A program made the position numbers and the translations under genes. The notes below the pieces were generated by a model, which was not told where the DNA came from, did not search any database, and saw only the letters and a program-made list of their open reading frames with translations. 64,000 bases of DNA from Prosthecobacter sp. (GTDB taxonomy: Bacteria; Verrucomicrobiota; Verrucomicrobiia; Verrucomicrobiales; Verrucomicrobiaceae): positions 62,001 to 126,000 of the forward strand of contig NZ_JAGRPF010000113.1 in the NCBI RefSeq assembly GCF_020439865.1, read 5' to 3'. Below, in pieces: positions 45,259 to 53,431 of this stretch (position 1 is the first letter of the stretch; the number at the start of each line of letters is the position of its first letter).

Positions 45259-46584
45259 ATGAATCGCCGCCAATTCATCCAGCAGGCCGGTGCCGTTTCG
45301 GCGCTGGGATTTCCCGCCATTCTTCGTTCCGCCTCACCGAACTCGATGCTGCAGGTCGCGAGCGTCGGTGTGGCACGCATGGGCGGCAACACGATGCGCA
45401 GCGTGGCTTCGCATCCGAAGGTGAAGATCGTGGCGCTGTGCGATGTCGATGCGCGTTACATCGCCCAGGCGGCCAAGGATTTTCCAGACGCGAAACAGAT
45501 CAAGGACTGGCGCGACCTGCTGGCGAAGCACGCGGACCAGTTCGACGCCGTGACCGTGGGAACGCCGGACCACATGCACGCTCCCATCGCCTGCACGGCC
45601 ATGCGAGCGAAGAAGCATGTCTATTTGCAGAAGCCGATGGCTCCCACGCCGCACGAGTGTCGCGTGCTGGCGCAGGAGGCCGCCAAAGCCGGCGTGGTCA
45701 CGCAGCTCGGCAATCAAGGCCGTTCGAGCATCGAGAGCCGGATGATGGTGGAACTGCTGCGCACCAAGGCGATTGGCAGGATCAAGGAGGTGATCATGTG
45801 GGAGAACAAGAAGCTCAACTGGTGGCCGAAGAACACCGAGCTGCGTCCTCAGGGCGATGCGATTCCCGAAGGCCTCGACTGGGATCACTGGATCGGCGTG
45901 CGCACGCCGCGGCCTTATCTGAATGACACGTATCATCCGCAGAACTGGCGCGCGTGGTTTGACTTCGGCTGCGGTGAACTCGGCGACATGGGCTGCCATC
46001 ATCTCGACTCCACTTTCGATGGCCTGAAGCTCCGCGCACCGACGCGTGTGCGGCAGATCGGTGAAGGTAGCACCGGTCCGCTGTGGGCGGCCAAACGTCA
46101 CGTCGAATTTGAGTTTCCCGGCAATGAACTCATCGCCGGTGAAACGCTCAAGCTCACGTGGCTCGACGGCGGCACCGAGCCGGATCGAAGCGTGGTGACG
46201 CTGCCGTCTGCGCTCAAGAATTTCCCTGCCAACGGCGGCTTCTGGATCGGCGAACATGGCGCGATCTTCAAACCGTATGCCGTGCGTCCCTTCGTGATGC
46301 CCGAAGCCGATTTCCCCGCAGAGAAATACCCCCGCGGCTTCGGCAAACAGGATCACTACCACAACTGGGTGGACGCGATTCTCGCCGGCAGGAAGAGCTG
46401 CGCCGACTTCAGCCACGGTGGCCCACTGACCGAAACCGTCGTCGTCGGCACCATCGCCGACCGCTTCCCCGGCCAGTGGCTCGAGTGGGATCGCGCCGGT
46501 TTGAAATTCACCAATCACGAAGGCGCCACCGCTTTGGTGAAGCGCGAGTATCGTGACGGCTGGAAGATCGAAGGGCTTGGATAA
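45259..46584 (+). CDS. Exported Gfo/Idh/MocA-family oxidoreductase
   Basis: A 441-residue protein with a twin-arginine-type leader (MNRRQFIQQAGAVSALGFPAIL). The NAD(P)-binding region has an unusual V-G-V-A-R-M-G-G-N in place of a clean GxGxxG, then ALCDVDARY, and VGTPDHMHAPIACTAM and VYLQKPMAPT, the EKP-like motif with Gln in place of Glu. The C-terminal domain has GCGELGDMGCHHLDST and a late DHYHNWVDAIL. Many such Tat-exported proteins occur in Verrucomicrobiota for sugar metabolism; the substrate is unknown. Confidence 0.9.
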   Translation: MNRRQFIQQAGAVSALGFPAILRSASPNSMLQVASVGVARMGGNTMRSVASHPKVKIVALCDVDARYIAQAAKDFPDAKQIKDWRDLLAKHADQFDAVTVGTPDHMHAPIACTAMRAKKHVYLQKPMAPTPHECRVLAQEAAKAGVVTQLGNQGRSSIESRMMVELLRTKAIGRIKEVIMWENKKLNWWPKNTELRPQGDAIPEGLDWDHWIGVRTPRPYLNDTYHPQNWRAWFDFGCGELGDMGCHHLDSTFDGLKLRAPTRVRQIGEGSTGPLWAAKRHVEFEFPGNELIAGETLKLTWLDGGTEPDRSVVTLPSALKNFPANGGFWIGEHGAIFKPYAVRPFVMPEADFPAEKYPRGFGKQDHYHNWVDAILAGRKSCADFSHGGPLTETVVVGTIADRFPGQWLEWDRAGLKFTNHEGATALVKREYRDGWKIEGLG

Positions 46585-46591
46585 AAGAATT

Positions 46592-46628
46592 CCTGCGAGA
46601 GCGGAACACCACGTCCGCGTCCCGCAGG
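46592..46628. terminator. Stem-loop between convergent genes, possible terminator
   Basis: CCTGCG near 46592 pairs with CGCAGG ending at 46628, with an inner GCGGA/TCCGC pairing. There is no T run on either strand, so it is only a possible terminator between the convergent oxidoreductase and TonB-receptor genes. Confidence 0.4.
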
Positions 46629-46650
46629 GACTCGACCAACCAGGAGATGA

Positions 46651-48801
46651 TTAGAACTTCAGACTGCCGCCGACGTAGCAATTGCGACCGTAGGCGGGGA
46701 TGATGCCGCTGGAGGTGACAATCGAGTAGTAATGTTTGTCGAACACGTTGTTGAGGCCGGCAAGGATGGAGAAGTTTTTGCAGACCGGTACTTCGGCGGT
46801 GAGATCCCACGTCGTATAGGCAGGGATGACGAAGTTGCCGGTGTTGGTGTCGTTGCCGTAGTGGCGGGCAACCAACGTTCCGAGGAAGGCGATCTTGAGG
46901 CCGCTCTTGCGTTTGTAGATGGCTCCGGTGCGGATCATGTAGGGCGGCGCATATTGCGGGGTACCACCGTCATTGACTCCGCCGTCGAGGCGCGCTTCGA
47001 GGAGGGAGATGTTGCCGTAGAGGTTGAACGAACCGAGGCGGTCGCCACGATGGGTGCCGTTCCAGGCGTCCAAGGCGCCGATGACGTCCAACTGCACGGC
47101 ACCGTCCCAGCCATAGTTGATGCTGCGCCCGACACTCTGGATGTTCACACCAGCGGTGCCGAGCTTGTCATCGAGATCGATGAGGAAGAAAGAGCTGTCA
47201 TAGGCGAACCACGGGCGAGGATTGCCGCGAACGCCAATCTCATAGTTCCAGCCCTGCGAGGGGGCGACATCGCTGGCGGTGCCGCCAGCAGTCGTGACCA
47301 GAGTCTGGCCAAAGGTGGTGGCGCGGTAGCTTTGCGAGACGTTGGCATAGACCGCCGTCTCGTTGCCGAGATCATAGGAGAGACCCAGGCCGAAGAGCGG
47401 CTGCGTGTCGAACTTGTTGTTGTCGCGTTGGGCGCTGATCGCAACGTTTCGGACCGTGACGTCCTGATTGATCAGCTCCATACGGAACCCAGGGGTGATG
47501 GTCAGGCGGCCGAAGGTGAATTTGTTTTCAAGGAAGAATGAGCCGTAGATCACATCACGTTGGGCGTCGGTGGTGAGGGTGCCGGTGTCGGCTGTCGGAG
47601 AGGCACCGGTGGCCGTGGTCAGCGGGGAGTGGCACATGTAGAACTGCATGCCGGCGGCCAGCGAGTGATTGCCGCCCCACAGCTCGTAGTCGTGTCGGAT
47701 GCGCGGCTCGATGCCCCAGTTGTAGAACTGCTGTTGCGCAATGGTGTTGGTGAGAGCGGTGACGGTGCCGAAGCCTCCTGTCTGCCTGCGACTCCAGCGG
47801 TCGTAGGCACCGGCCCAGATTTTGAGGCTGAGTTCGGTCTGCTCGGAGAGCTTGTGCTGAAGTTCCGCACTGGCGACATAGCGGGTCAGATTGAAGCGGT
47901 CAGACCGGCGGACGGTCTGGTTACGGTCGGCGTTGTAAGCTGCTTGAGTCAGCCCGCCGGGTTCGCTATGGCGGTCTGAACCTGCATCGAGGGAGAAAAT
48001 CCAGCGCGTGTCGGTGGCGGCCTGATAGATCAGTTTGAGACGTCCTGCGATGACTTCGAAGTCGCTGTTGGCGGCGCGGAAACCTTCACCGGAACGGTAG
48101 TTGAACCAGCCGACCCAACTCCACTTGCCGGCGCTGCCGTCGAAGGAGTTGAAGGTGGAATAGAGATTGTTGCTGCCAAAGATGTGCTTGGTGTGCATGC
48201 CAAACAGGCGGTCGGTGCGCGGCATGAGCGAAACGTAATTCAGAGCACCGGCCGGCTGCGGGCCATAGAGCAGGGAGGCGCCGCCGCGCACGAAGTCGAT
48301 GCGCTGGGTGGACTCCAGTGGCGGCGTCCAGTAGGACTCGGGATAACCCTGCGGGTCCGCAGCGATGGGGATGCCGTCTTGGAGGACCATCATGTATTGA
48401 GCGCGGTCCGGGGAACCAATGCCGCGATAGCCGAGGCTCACCAGCGGGGTGCTTTCCTCCGCAGTGAGCAGGCCGGGGGTCATCGCAAACGCCTGGCTGT
48501 AGTTGTTGGCCTGCACTTCGGGCAGAGTCTGCAGGTTCAATGACGTGGCCTTTTTGCCTGCGTAGATCTTCGTACCTTCGACCGGCGGCAGGTAGGGGAT
48601 GATGACAGGCGGGTCTTCTGGAGCGTCGGCGGTGATGACGATGTTAGGCAGTTCGGTGGCGTTGGCCGTCTTCGGTTTGATCACCGGATTGCTCAGGGTT
48701 TGTGAGCGGGCGTGTGAGGCGAAGGCCAGAAAAAGGAGAGCGGCAGCGGCCATGGCAGGGCCGACGGAGCGTTCGAGAGTGACGGGAGAGAGGTGCTTCA
48801 T
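46651..48801 (-). CDS. TonB-dependent outer-membrane receptor
   Basis: A 716-residue receptor. ATG 48801 (MKHLSPVTLERSV) is used, giving a leader that ends near ASHARSQ. A TonB box-like ELPNIVITA lies close to the mature N-terminus. The plug domain shows GYRGIGSPDRAQYMMVLQDGIPIAADPQGYP in pieces, then DFVRGGASLLYGPQPAGALN. A 22-strand-type barrel follows and ends in the aromatic SLKF. The layout is like FecA-type ferric-citrate or siderophore receptors. Divergent from tonB-exbBD, with dyad sequences between. Confidence 0.93.
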   Translation of the reverse strand: MKHLSPVTLERSVGPAMAAAALLFLAFASHARSQTLSNPVIKPKTANATELPNIVITADAPEDPPVIIPYLPPVEGTKIYAGKKATSLNLQTLPEVQANNYSQAFAMTPGLLTAEESTPLVSLGYRGIGSPDRAQYMMVLQDGIPIAADPQGYPESYWTPPLESTQRIDFVRGGASLLYGPQPAGALNYVSLMPRTDRLFGMHTKHIFGSNNLYSTFNSFDGSAGKWSWVGWFNYRSGEGFRAANSDFEVIAGRLKLIYQAATDTRWIFSLDAGSDRHSEPGGLTQAAYNADRNQTVRRSDRFNLTRYVASAELQHKLSEQTELSLKIWAGAYDRWSRRQTGGFGTVTALTNTIAQQQFYNWGIEPRIRHDYELWGGNHSLAAGMQFYMCHSPLTTATGASPTADTGTLTTDAQRDVIYGSFFLENKFTFGRLTITPGFRMELINQDVTVRNVAISAQRDNNKFDTQPLFGLGLSYDLGNETAVYANVSQSYRATTFGQTLVTTAGGTASDVAPSQGWNYEIGVRGNPRPWFAYDSSFFLIDLDDKLGTAGVNIQSVGRSINYGWDGAVQLDVIGALDAWNGTHRGDRLGSFNLYGNISLLEARLDGGVNDGGTPQYAPPYMIRTGAIYKRKSGLKIAFLGTLVARHYGNDTNTGNFVIPAYTTWDLTAEVPVCKNFSILAGLNNVFDKHYYSIVTSSGIIPAYGRNCYVGGSLKF

Positions 48802-48859
48802 GAGGTTGCTGATACTGAGATTCTGTCGCAGGAGTGCCGACAGTGGACAGCATGGATTG

Positions 48860-48892
48860 TTGCGCAAGTATTTTTTTGCGACTGAGTCGCAA
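48860..48892. promoter_or_regulatory. Candidate operator pair in the divergent receptor/tonB promoter region
   Basis: Between 48801 and 48952 lie a perfect palindrome TTGCGCAA (48860-48867) and a perfect 8-1-8 inverted repeat TTGCGACT-G-AGTCGCAA (48876-48892), followed at once by CAATT-GCA-AATTG. The position between two iron-uptake-type operons and the 7-1-7-like core suggest a Fur-family metal regulator. The regulator itself is not in the window. Confidence 0.6.
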
Positions 48893-48951
48893 TTGCAAAT
48901 TGACAGCTAATTCTTGCGTTTCATCCTCCGTTCCCGCCGCTGTCTTGTGCA

Positions 48952-49791
48952 ATGACCTCCTCAGTGATACACACCCTGCCCGCCATGGGCTTCGACCGTT
49001 CCACCCCGATTCCTACTGCTGCCGGTCTTGGTGGATCGGTGCTGTGGCGTCGTCGCAGCACCCTGCAAGTGCTTATCACACTCTCGTGGGTCGTGGGCAT
49101 CAGCGCGAGCTTTCTGGCGGTGGGCATCATTGGCATGTTCGCAGCCGACCTGCCGCCGATTCATCTCAAGACGCTCGCCGATTTGGACGGCGCCACGGAG
49201 TTGCCCATGGTCGAGACCTCCATGGCAGAACTACAGGCTCTTGAGGCAAGTGAGGATCTGCCTGCCGAGACCGAGCCGGTGCTGCCGGTGGAAATCCCCA
49301 AGGCTGTCGAAACGCCGCCTGAAAACCTGGATCTGCCTGAAATCGCCGAGGCGATGACACTGGAGGATGTTTTTGCCATTCCCACGGCTCCGAAGATTGA
49401 AGACGTGCTGCGGCCGGTTGACCCCGTGGTGAAACCCAAGCCTGCGCCCGCCCCGCCACGTCCGCGCACGCCGGTGGCAAGTGGCGGCACCCCTTCAACC
49501 ACGCCCCAAGCTGGATCAGCGGGTGGCACGGGAACTTCAGGCAGTGGAGGGAAGGGAAAATTCCCTGCACCTCCCTATCCCACCTTTGCCCGCAGCGGTG
49601 GCATGCAGGGAACCGTACGCTTGAGCATCAGCGTCGGTCCGTCAGGTGCCGTGGAAGCTGTCAGCATCATCGGAAGCACCGGATTCAGCGCGCTCGACGA
49701 TTACGCCGCCTCCTGGGTGCGTCGCAACTGGCGCTGGCCGGGCGGCGCCTCGAATCGCTACACACTTCCGCTCACCTTCCGTCTGCGCTGA
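48952..49791 (+). CDS. tonB: TonB energy-transducing protein
   Basis: A 279-residue TonB homologue. A single membrane helix lies at about residues 38-66 (TLSWVVGISASFLAVGIIGMF reads across it) after a cytoplasmic N-terminus. A Pro/Glu-rich periplasmic linker follows, including VKPKPAPAPPRPRTP. The C-terminal domain has FPAPPYPTFARSGGMQGTV, then SVGPSGAVEAVSIIGSTGF and the last strand YTLPLTFRLR. It couples ExbB/ExbD energy to the receptor encoded on the other strand. exbB begins 46 bases later. Confidence 0.9.
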   Translation: MTSSVIHTLPAMGFDRSTPIPTAAGLGGSVLWRRRSTLQVLITLSWVVGISASFLAVGIIGMFAADLPPIHLKTLADLDGATELPMVETSMAELQALEASEDLPAETEPVLPVEIPKAVETPPENLDLPEIAEAMTLEDVFAIPTAPKIEDVLRPVDPVVKPKPAPAPPRPRTPVASGGTPSTTPQAGSAGGTGTSGSGGKGKFPAPPYPTFARSGGMQGTVRLSISVGPSGAVEAVSIIGSTGFSALDDYAASWVRRNWRWPGGASNRYTLPLTFRLR

Positions 49792-49837
49792 TCCGGTTCA
49801 CGTTCTAATCTCCATTCGTCACCCGTTTTTCTCCCAC

Positions 49838-50479
49838 ATGCCCCTGCTAGCCAACGCCGTCGTCGATCTCTTCATCAAAGGCGGTCCCATCATGTATCCC
49901 ATCGCGCTTGTGTCGCTGGTGGCTGTCTGCATCTTCGTCGAACGCGTGTTCTGGTGGATCCGATTCGCCGCCAAGCGATCGCCGAAGCAGCTTGAAGAAG
50001 TTTATGTGACGCTCGAGTCCGGTGATCTGGCCAAAGCCATTTCGCAGTCCGCCAAATCAAGCGATCCGGTCGTCCGAATGATTCATCACGGCTTGCAGCA
50101 TCGGCACACCAGCATGCAGGGCGCTCTCGAAGTCGCCTCTGGCCAGGAGTTGCGTGATGCGGGCCGCTTCTTGAGCGCGATGGACACCATCGTCACTCTC
50201 GCACCGCTGCTTGGTCTCCTCGGCACCGTCACCGGCATCATGGGCAGCTTCACCAGCATCGGCAGCAGCGAACTTGCCGTCGAAAAAGTCACAGGCGGCA
50301 TCGGCGAGGCGCTGATCGCCACCGCGGCCGGTCTCGGCATCGCCATCGGCACGCTGGTGCCGATGAACTATTTCCACTCGCGTCTCACCGCGCTGAAGTT
50401 CGATCTCGAAGCAGCCGCGAACAACGTGCTCATTCTGGCGGCGCAGCACGGGTTCGACAAAGTCACCCCGAAGGCCTGA
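49838..50479 (+). CDS. exbB: ExbB/TolQ-type proton channel
   Basis: A 213-residue inner-membrane protein with three helices: MYPIALVSLVAVCIFVERV at the start, then MDTIVTLAPLLGLLGTVTGIM and ALIATAAGLGIAIGTLVPMN. These two are the conserved ExbB/TolQ/MotA channel helices. The start ATG 49838 gives the expected N-terminus; the open frame extends upstream into tonB. exbD starts 7 bases after its stop. Confidence 0.92.
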   Translation: MPLLANAVVDLFIKGGPIMYPIALVSLVAVCIFVERVFWWIRFAAKRSPKQLEEVYVTLESGDLAKAISQSAKSSDPVVRMIHHGLQHRHTSMQGALEVASGQELRDAGRFLSAMDTIVTLAPLLGLLGTVTGIMGSFTSIGSSELAVEKVTGGIGEALIATAAGLGIAIGTLVPMNYFHSRLTALKFDLEAAANNVLILAAQHGFDKVTPKA

Positions 50480-50486
50480 TCACGAC

Positions 50487-50915
50487 GTGAAACTTCATTC
50501 CCCAGTGCCCGAGCGCAGAACGCGGCTGGAAATCATCCCGCTCATCGACGTGATGTTCTTCCTGCTGGCTTCCTTCATGATGGTCAGTCTCACGATGACG
50601 AAGCAGCAGACCATCAAGGTGAACCTGCCCGTCGCCTCGTCCGCGCAGTCGGACTTCAAGCCGGACATGATCAATCTGGCGGTGAACGCCGCAGGGGATG
50701 TCTTCTTCGACAAGTCTTCCATCACGCTGCCGGAGATGGACCGCAGGCTGGCCGAGCGCTTCGGCAAAGATCCCGCCACGCCGGTGTACATCAGTGCCGA
50801 CGTGAACACGCGCTATGCCGACCTTGTGAAGGTGCTTGATGCCGCCAAGCGCGTCGGTTTCACGAAGGTGGCCTTCAACGTCAAACCCTCGAATGCGGCG
50901 CAGCCGAAACCCTGA
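50487..50915 (+). CDS. exbD: ExbD/TolR-type protein
   Basis: A 142-residue protein with a short cytoplasmic N-terminus, one membrane helix carrying the proton-carrying Asp (LEIIPLIDVMFFLLASFMMV, Asp in PLIDVMF) and a periplasmic domain (INLAVNAAGDVFFD, PVYISADVNTRYADLVKVLD). The start is GTG at 50487. It works with ExbB and TonB. The coiled-coil gene follows after 3 bases. Confidence 0.92.
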   Translation: MKLHSPVPERRTRLEIIPLIDVMFFLLASFMMVSLTMTKQQTIKVNLPVASSAQSDFKPDMINLAVNAAGDVFFDKSSITLPEMDRRLAERFGKDPATPVYISADVNTRYADLVKVLDAAKRVGFTKVAFNVKPSNAAQPKP

Positions 50916-50918
50916 CGC

Positions 50919-51464
50919 ATGAAGCGCCTGCTTAACACGCTGCTCGTCGTCATCGCGCTCGGCCTGTGTGTCGTTTGTGTCGCGCAATGGAAGCGCGAGG
51001 CGCGCCTGCGCGGCCATATCACCGACCTGGTGAAGCGTCTCGAAGCCGAAAACGCCCTGCGCATCGAGGCGGAGCGCAAAGTGCGCGAGTACGAGAAGGA
51101 GATCGAGCGTCTCACCGAACTTCGCGCCGAAGTCGAGGCAAAGCTGGTCGAGGTCACGCGCGAGTACAACGATCTCTCCTCCGACTCGGTCGCACGTGGC
51201 ATCACCATCGCCGTTTACATGCGTGAACTCATGCAACTGCAGCGTGGCCTGGAGGAAACCCGGCTTGCGTTCGGCAAAGGCAGTAATGCCATCAAGGAGC
51301 ACAACGCAGCCGTCACTGCGCAGAACAGCGCCATCGAAAAACAGAACGAGATGCTCAAGCAGCTCGCCCGCGAGCGTGATTCGGCTATCGAAAAGCTCAA
51401 CGCCCGCACGGCTGAGTTCAACACGCTGGTGGAGAAGTACAACAAGCTGGCAAAGGAACGCTAG
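50919..51464 (+). CDS. Membrane-anchored coiled-coil protein in the tonB-exbBD operon
   Basis: A 181-residue protein with one N-terminal membrane helix (LLNTLLVVIALGLCVVCVA) and a long, highly charged coiled coil over almost the whole remainder, in two blocks: about 30-90 (ALRIEAERKVREYEKEIERL) and about 105-180 (NEMLKQLARERDSAIEKLNA). The coil faces the periplasm if the anchor is N-in. It starts 3 bases after exbD, so it is surely in the operon. I know no standard TonB component of this type. Confidence 0.75.
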   Translation: MKRLLNTLLVVIALGLCVVCVAQWKREARLRGHITDLVKRLEAENALRIEAERKVREYEKEIERLTELRAEVEAKLVEVTREYNDLSSDSVARGITIAVYMRELMQLQRGLEETRLAFGKGSNAIKEHNAAVTAQNSAIEKQNEMLKQLARERDSAIEKLNARTAEFNTLVEKYNKLAKER

Positions 51465-51764
51465 GCCAGCCGGTTGCTGCGTCGGTGTCTGTGAGGCTTC
51501 GCAATAGCAGTTCGCTCCAAGGCTCTTTACCATGTGACTGTTGCTTTTTGCAGCTGGCAGCACGGTGCTGTTTGGCATCTTCGTGAGAGCCGGGGGCTTC
51601 CGATCAGCGCTGCTTCACGGGGGCTGCCTGTGCATCCCTGCCGCCGCCTTCAGAACCCAAAGGGGTCGGTGGTGTGGTCTAGCCGGTGGATTGAGGTATT
51701 CGACTTGGGGATAGTCAGCGGCCAATACGCCTCTTTCGCGTGCTTCGGTAGTTAACTTCTAAAA
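51465..51764. other. Intergenic stretch between convergent genes
   Basis: Three hundred bases without a supported gene. An open frame of 73 codons at 51534-51755 has no leader, no recognisable motif and no start context. I saw no convincing hairpin terminator or repeat. Confidence 0.5.
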
Positions 51765-53315
51765 TCACTTGGGTCGCACTTGGGCGGCACCCTTGAAATA
51801 ATCCTGATACTTTGGCCAACTCCAAACCGCGATCTCGCGTCCCACTTTGAGTCCGACATCATTATCAACCGGGATATGGTAGCCTCCCAGCGCTCGTGAG
51901 AGAGCGGCCATCTCTGCGACGGATGAGAAGGTGGGCAGATTGAGACGGACCTCTGATCCTGGGTCGGATTCGGTGAGTTCACAATGTCGGCGTTGTTCAA
52001 TGAAGCCGTAGTTGTCACTGCCAGTGAAGAGTTCGAGCATCTTGGCACAGGCACCGCTGACGGTGGCATGTCCGCTGGTATAGCCTGGAAAGGGAGGGGT
52101 GATGAACGATGGTGGTGAATAAGGATGCCAATCCTCGGCAGGCATTTCCTTCGTTCCGCCATCACGCCCGGCCCAGCCAATGATTCGCTGCCCGGCATAA
52201 TAGTGCCGAACCAGGGTCCAAGGGCGCGAGCTGTCGTAAAATCGTTTCGTCTCCCAACAGGCTATGAAAGCGTCGTGTGCCACGTTTGCGATCACGAAAT
52301 AGAGCTTCACGTCCTGGTCGAGAGTGTGCTTGTCGCGTCTTGAGACATCCTGGGCAAATCGCAGCCAGTGGCCGCTTTGGCCGGTTGAGCGGGGACCGTC
52401 GCGCATGAATTCAACCTTCGCCTTTTCCTCTTTGGTCAGTTTTTGATTGTAGGCCAGAACCCGTTCGGTCTGTTGGCGTAGGGCGGCGTCATCAGTGGTT
52501 GTCATCGGCGGCGGTGGCGGACGGAATTGCGCTGAATTCTCAATCACAAAGGGCTTCACTCGGTACCAATGAGGAGTCAGAAACCCCGGCGTCACTTTCT
52601 TTCCGTTCTCCAGAGTGAAAGTGATCGGCTGCCAGCGATCAGGATCAATGATTCTATCCGGCGGATTCACCGGCCGGTAGTATGTGTAGTCACCATACGG
52701 CGTTCCGTCACCTCCGGCTTCATCTCCGTGCTGATTTGCGCCATCTTTCCGACGGAAGTCGATCACTGCTGCGGCAGCCAGGCATCCAATACCTTCCGGC
52801 AGGGTGGGGACGGTGGAAACCACATCAGGATCAAATCCTGCCTTGCGCATCTCGGCATCAAGGAAGGCTTTGTCTTCAGGATAGACGTAGAGCAGCGCCT
52901 GGTAGGAGGCGTAGCTGACCGCCTTTTCCTTGTTGGCGAGAGTTTGTTCACTTTCCGGCCGCCTGAGCCGCCCCCCAAGCCTGGAACCGACGGCCGTTTC
53001 ATCGTAAGCCGTCCATGCGTCGTAAACTGAGGTTGCCCAAATCGACAGCGTGCGGGCGATGATTGTTGGGCGCGGGCCGTTGCGGGTGACTTCGCGAGCG
53101 GTGGCCTCCTGGGCGATGTCGAGCCAGCGATAGGCAAGTGACTGCTCCGCAGCCACTGCCGACTTCATATGAACCGGGCGTGTTTCCTCAGCCGGAAGTG
53201 AAAGCAGGCCAGCCATGAAAACGAAAGCGGTCAGGATGATTTTCGAGAAGAGACGGGGGGAGTTCACGCGTGAACTTGGGGACCTGTCTCCAGAGTCGTA
53301 ACAAGGAAAGCTCAT
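51765..53315 (-). CDS. Secreted vanadium-dependent haloperoxidase/PAP2-family protein
   Basis: A 516-residue protein; ATG 53315 is used and an N-terminal hydrophobic leader (IILTAFVFMAGLLSLPA) follows. The vanadate/phosphate-binding set is visible near the C-terminus: K-R-F-Y-D-S-S-R-P-W, then PFPGYTSGHATVSGA and LGGYHIPVDNDVGLKVGREI with the catalytic His. This is the VCPO-like branch of the PAP2 superfamily; it could be a haloperoxidase or an acid phosphatase. The FG-GAP/ASPIC gene lies 116 bases upstream on the same strand. Confidence 0.85.
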   Translation of the reverse strand: MSFPCYDSGDRSPSSRVNSPRLFSKIILTAFVFMAGLLSLPAEETRPVHMKSAVAAEQSLAYRWLDIAQEATAREVTRNGPRPTIIARTLSIWATSVYDAWTAYDETAVGSRLGGRLRRPESEQTLANKEKAVSYASYQALLYVYPEDKAFLDAEMRKAGFDPDVVSTVPTLPEGIGCLAAAAVIDFRRKDGANQHGDEAGGDGTPYGDYTYYRPVNPPDRIIDPDRWQPITFTLENGKKVTPGFLTPHWYRVKPFVIENSAQFRPPPPPMTTTDDAALRQQTERVLAYNQKLTKEEKAKVEFMRDGPRSTGQSGHWLRFAQDVSRRDKHTLDQDVKLYFVIANVAHDAFIACWETKRFYDSSRPWTLVRHYYAGQRIIGWAGRDGGTKEMPAEDWHPYSPPSFITPPFPGYTSGHATVSGACAKMLELFTGSDNYGFIEQRRHCELTESDPGSEVRLNLPTFSSVAEMAALSRALGGYHIPVDNDVGLKVGREIAVWSWPKYQDYFKGAAQVRPK

Positions 53316-53431
53316 GATAGAATTGGGGAAACTGCGATCAACGCACATACGCGAGGCGGTGGCTGCGGGGAGGACGGACCTTTGACGTTCGTGGGATTTT
53401 GCTCATCTGGATATGATGACTCAATTGATGC

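Noticed and set aside
51534..51755. Possible 73-codon gene
   Set aside because: No leader, motif or start signal, and it lies between two convergent genes.
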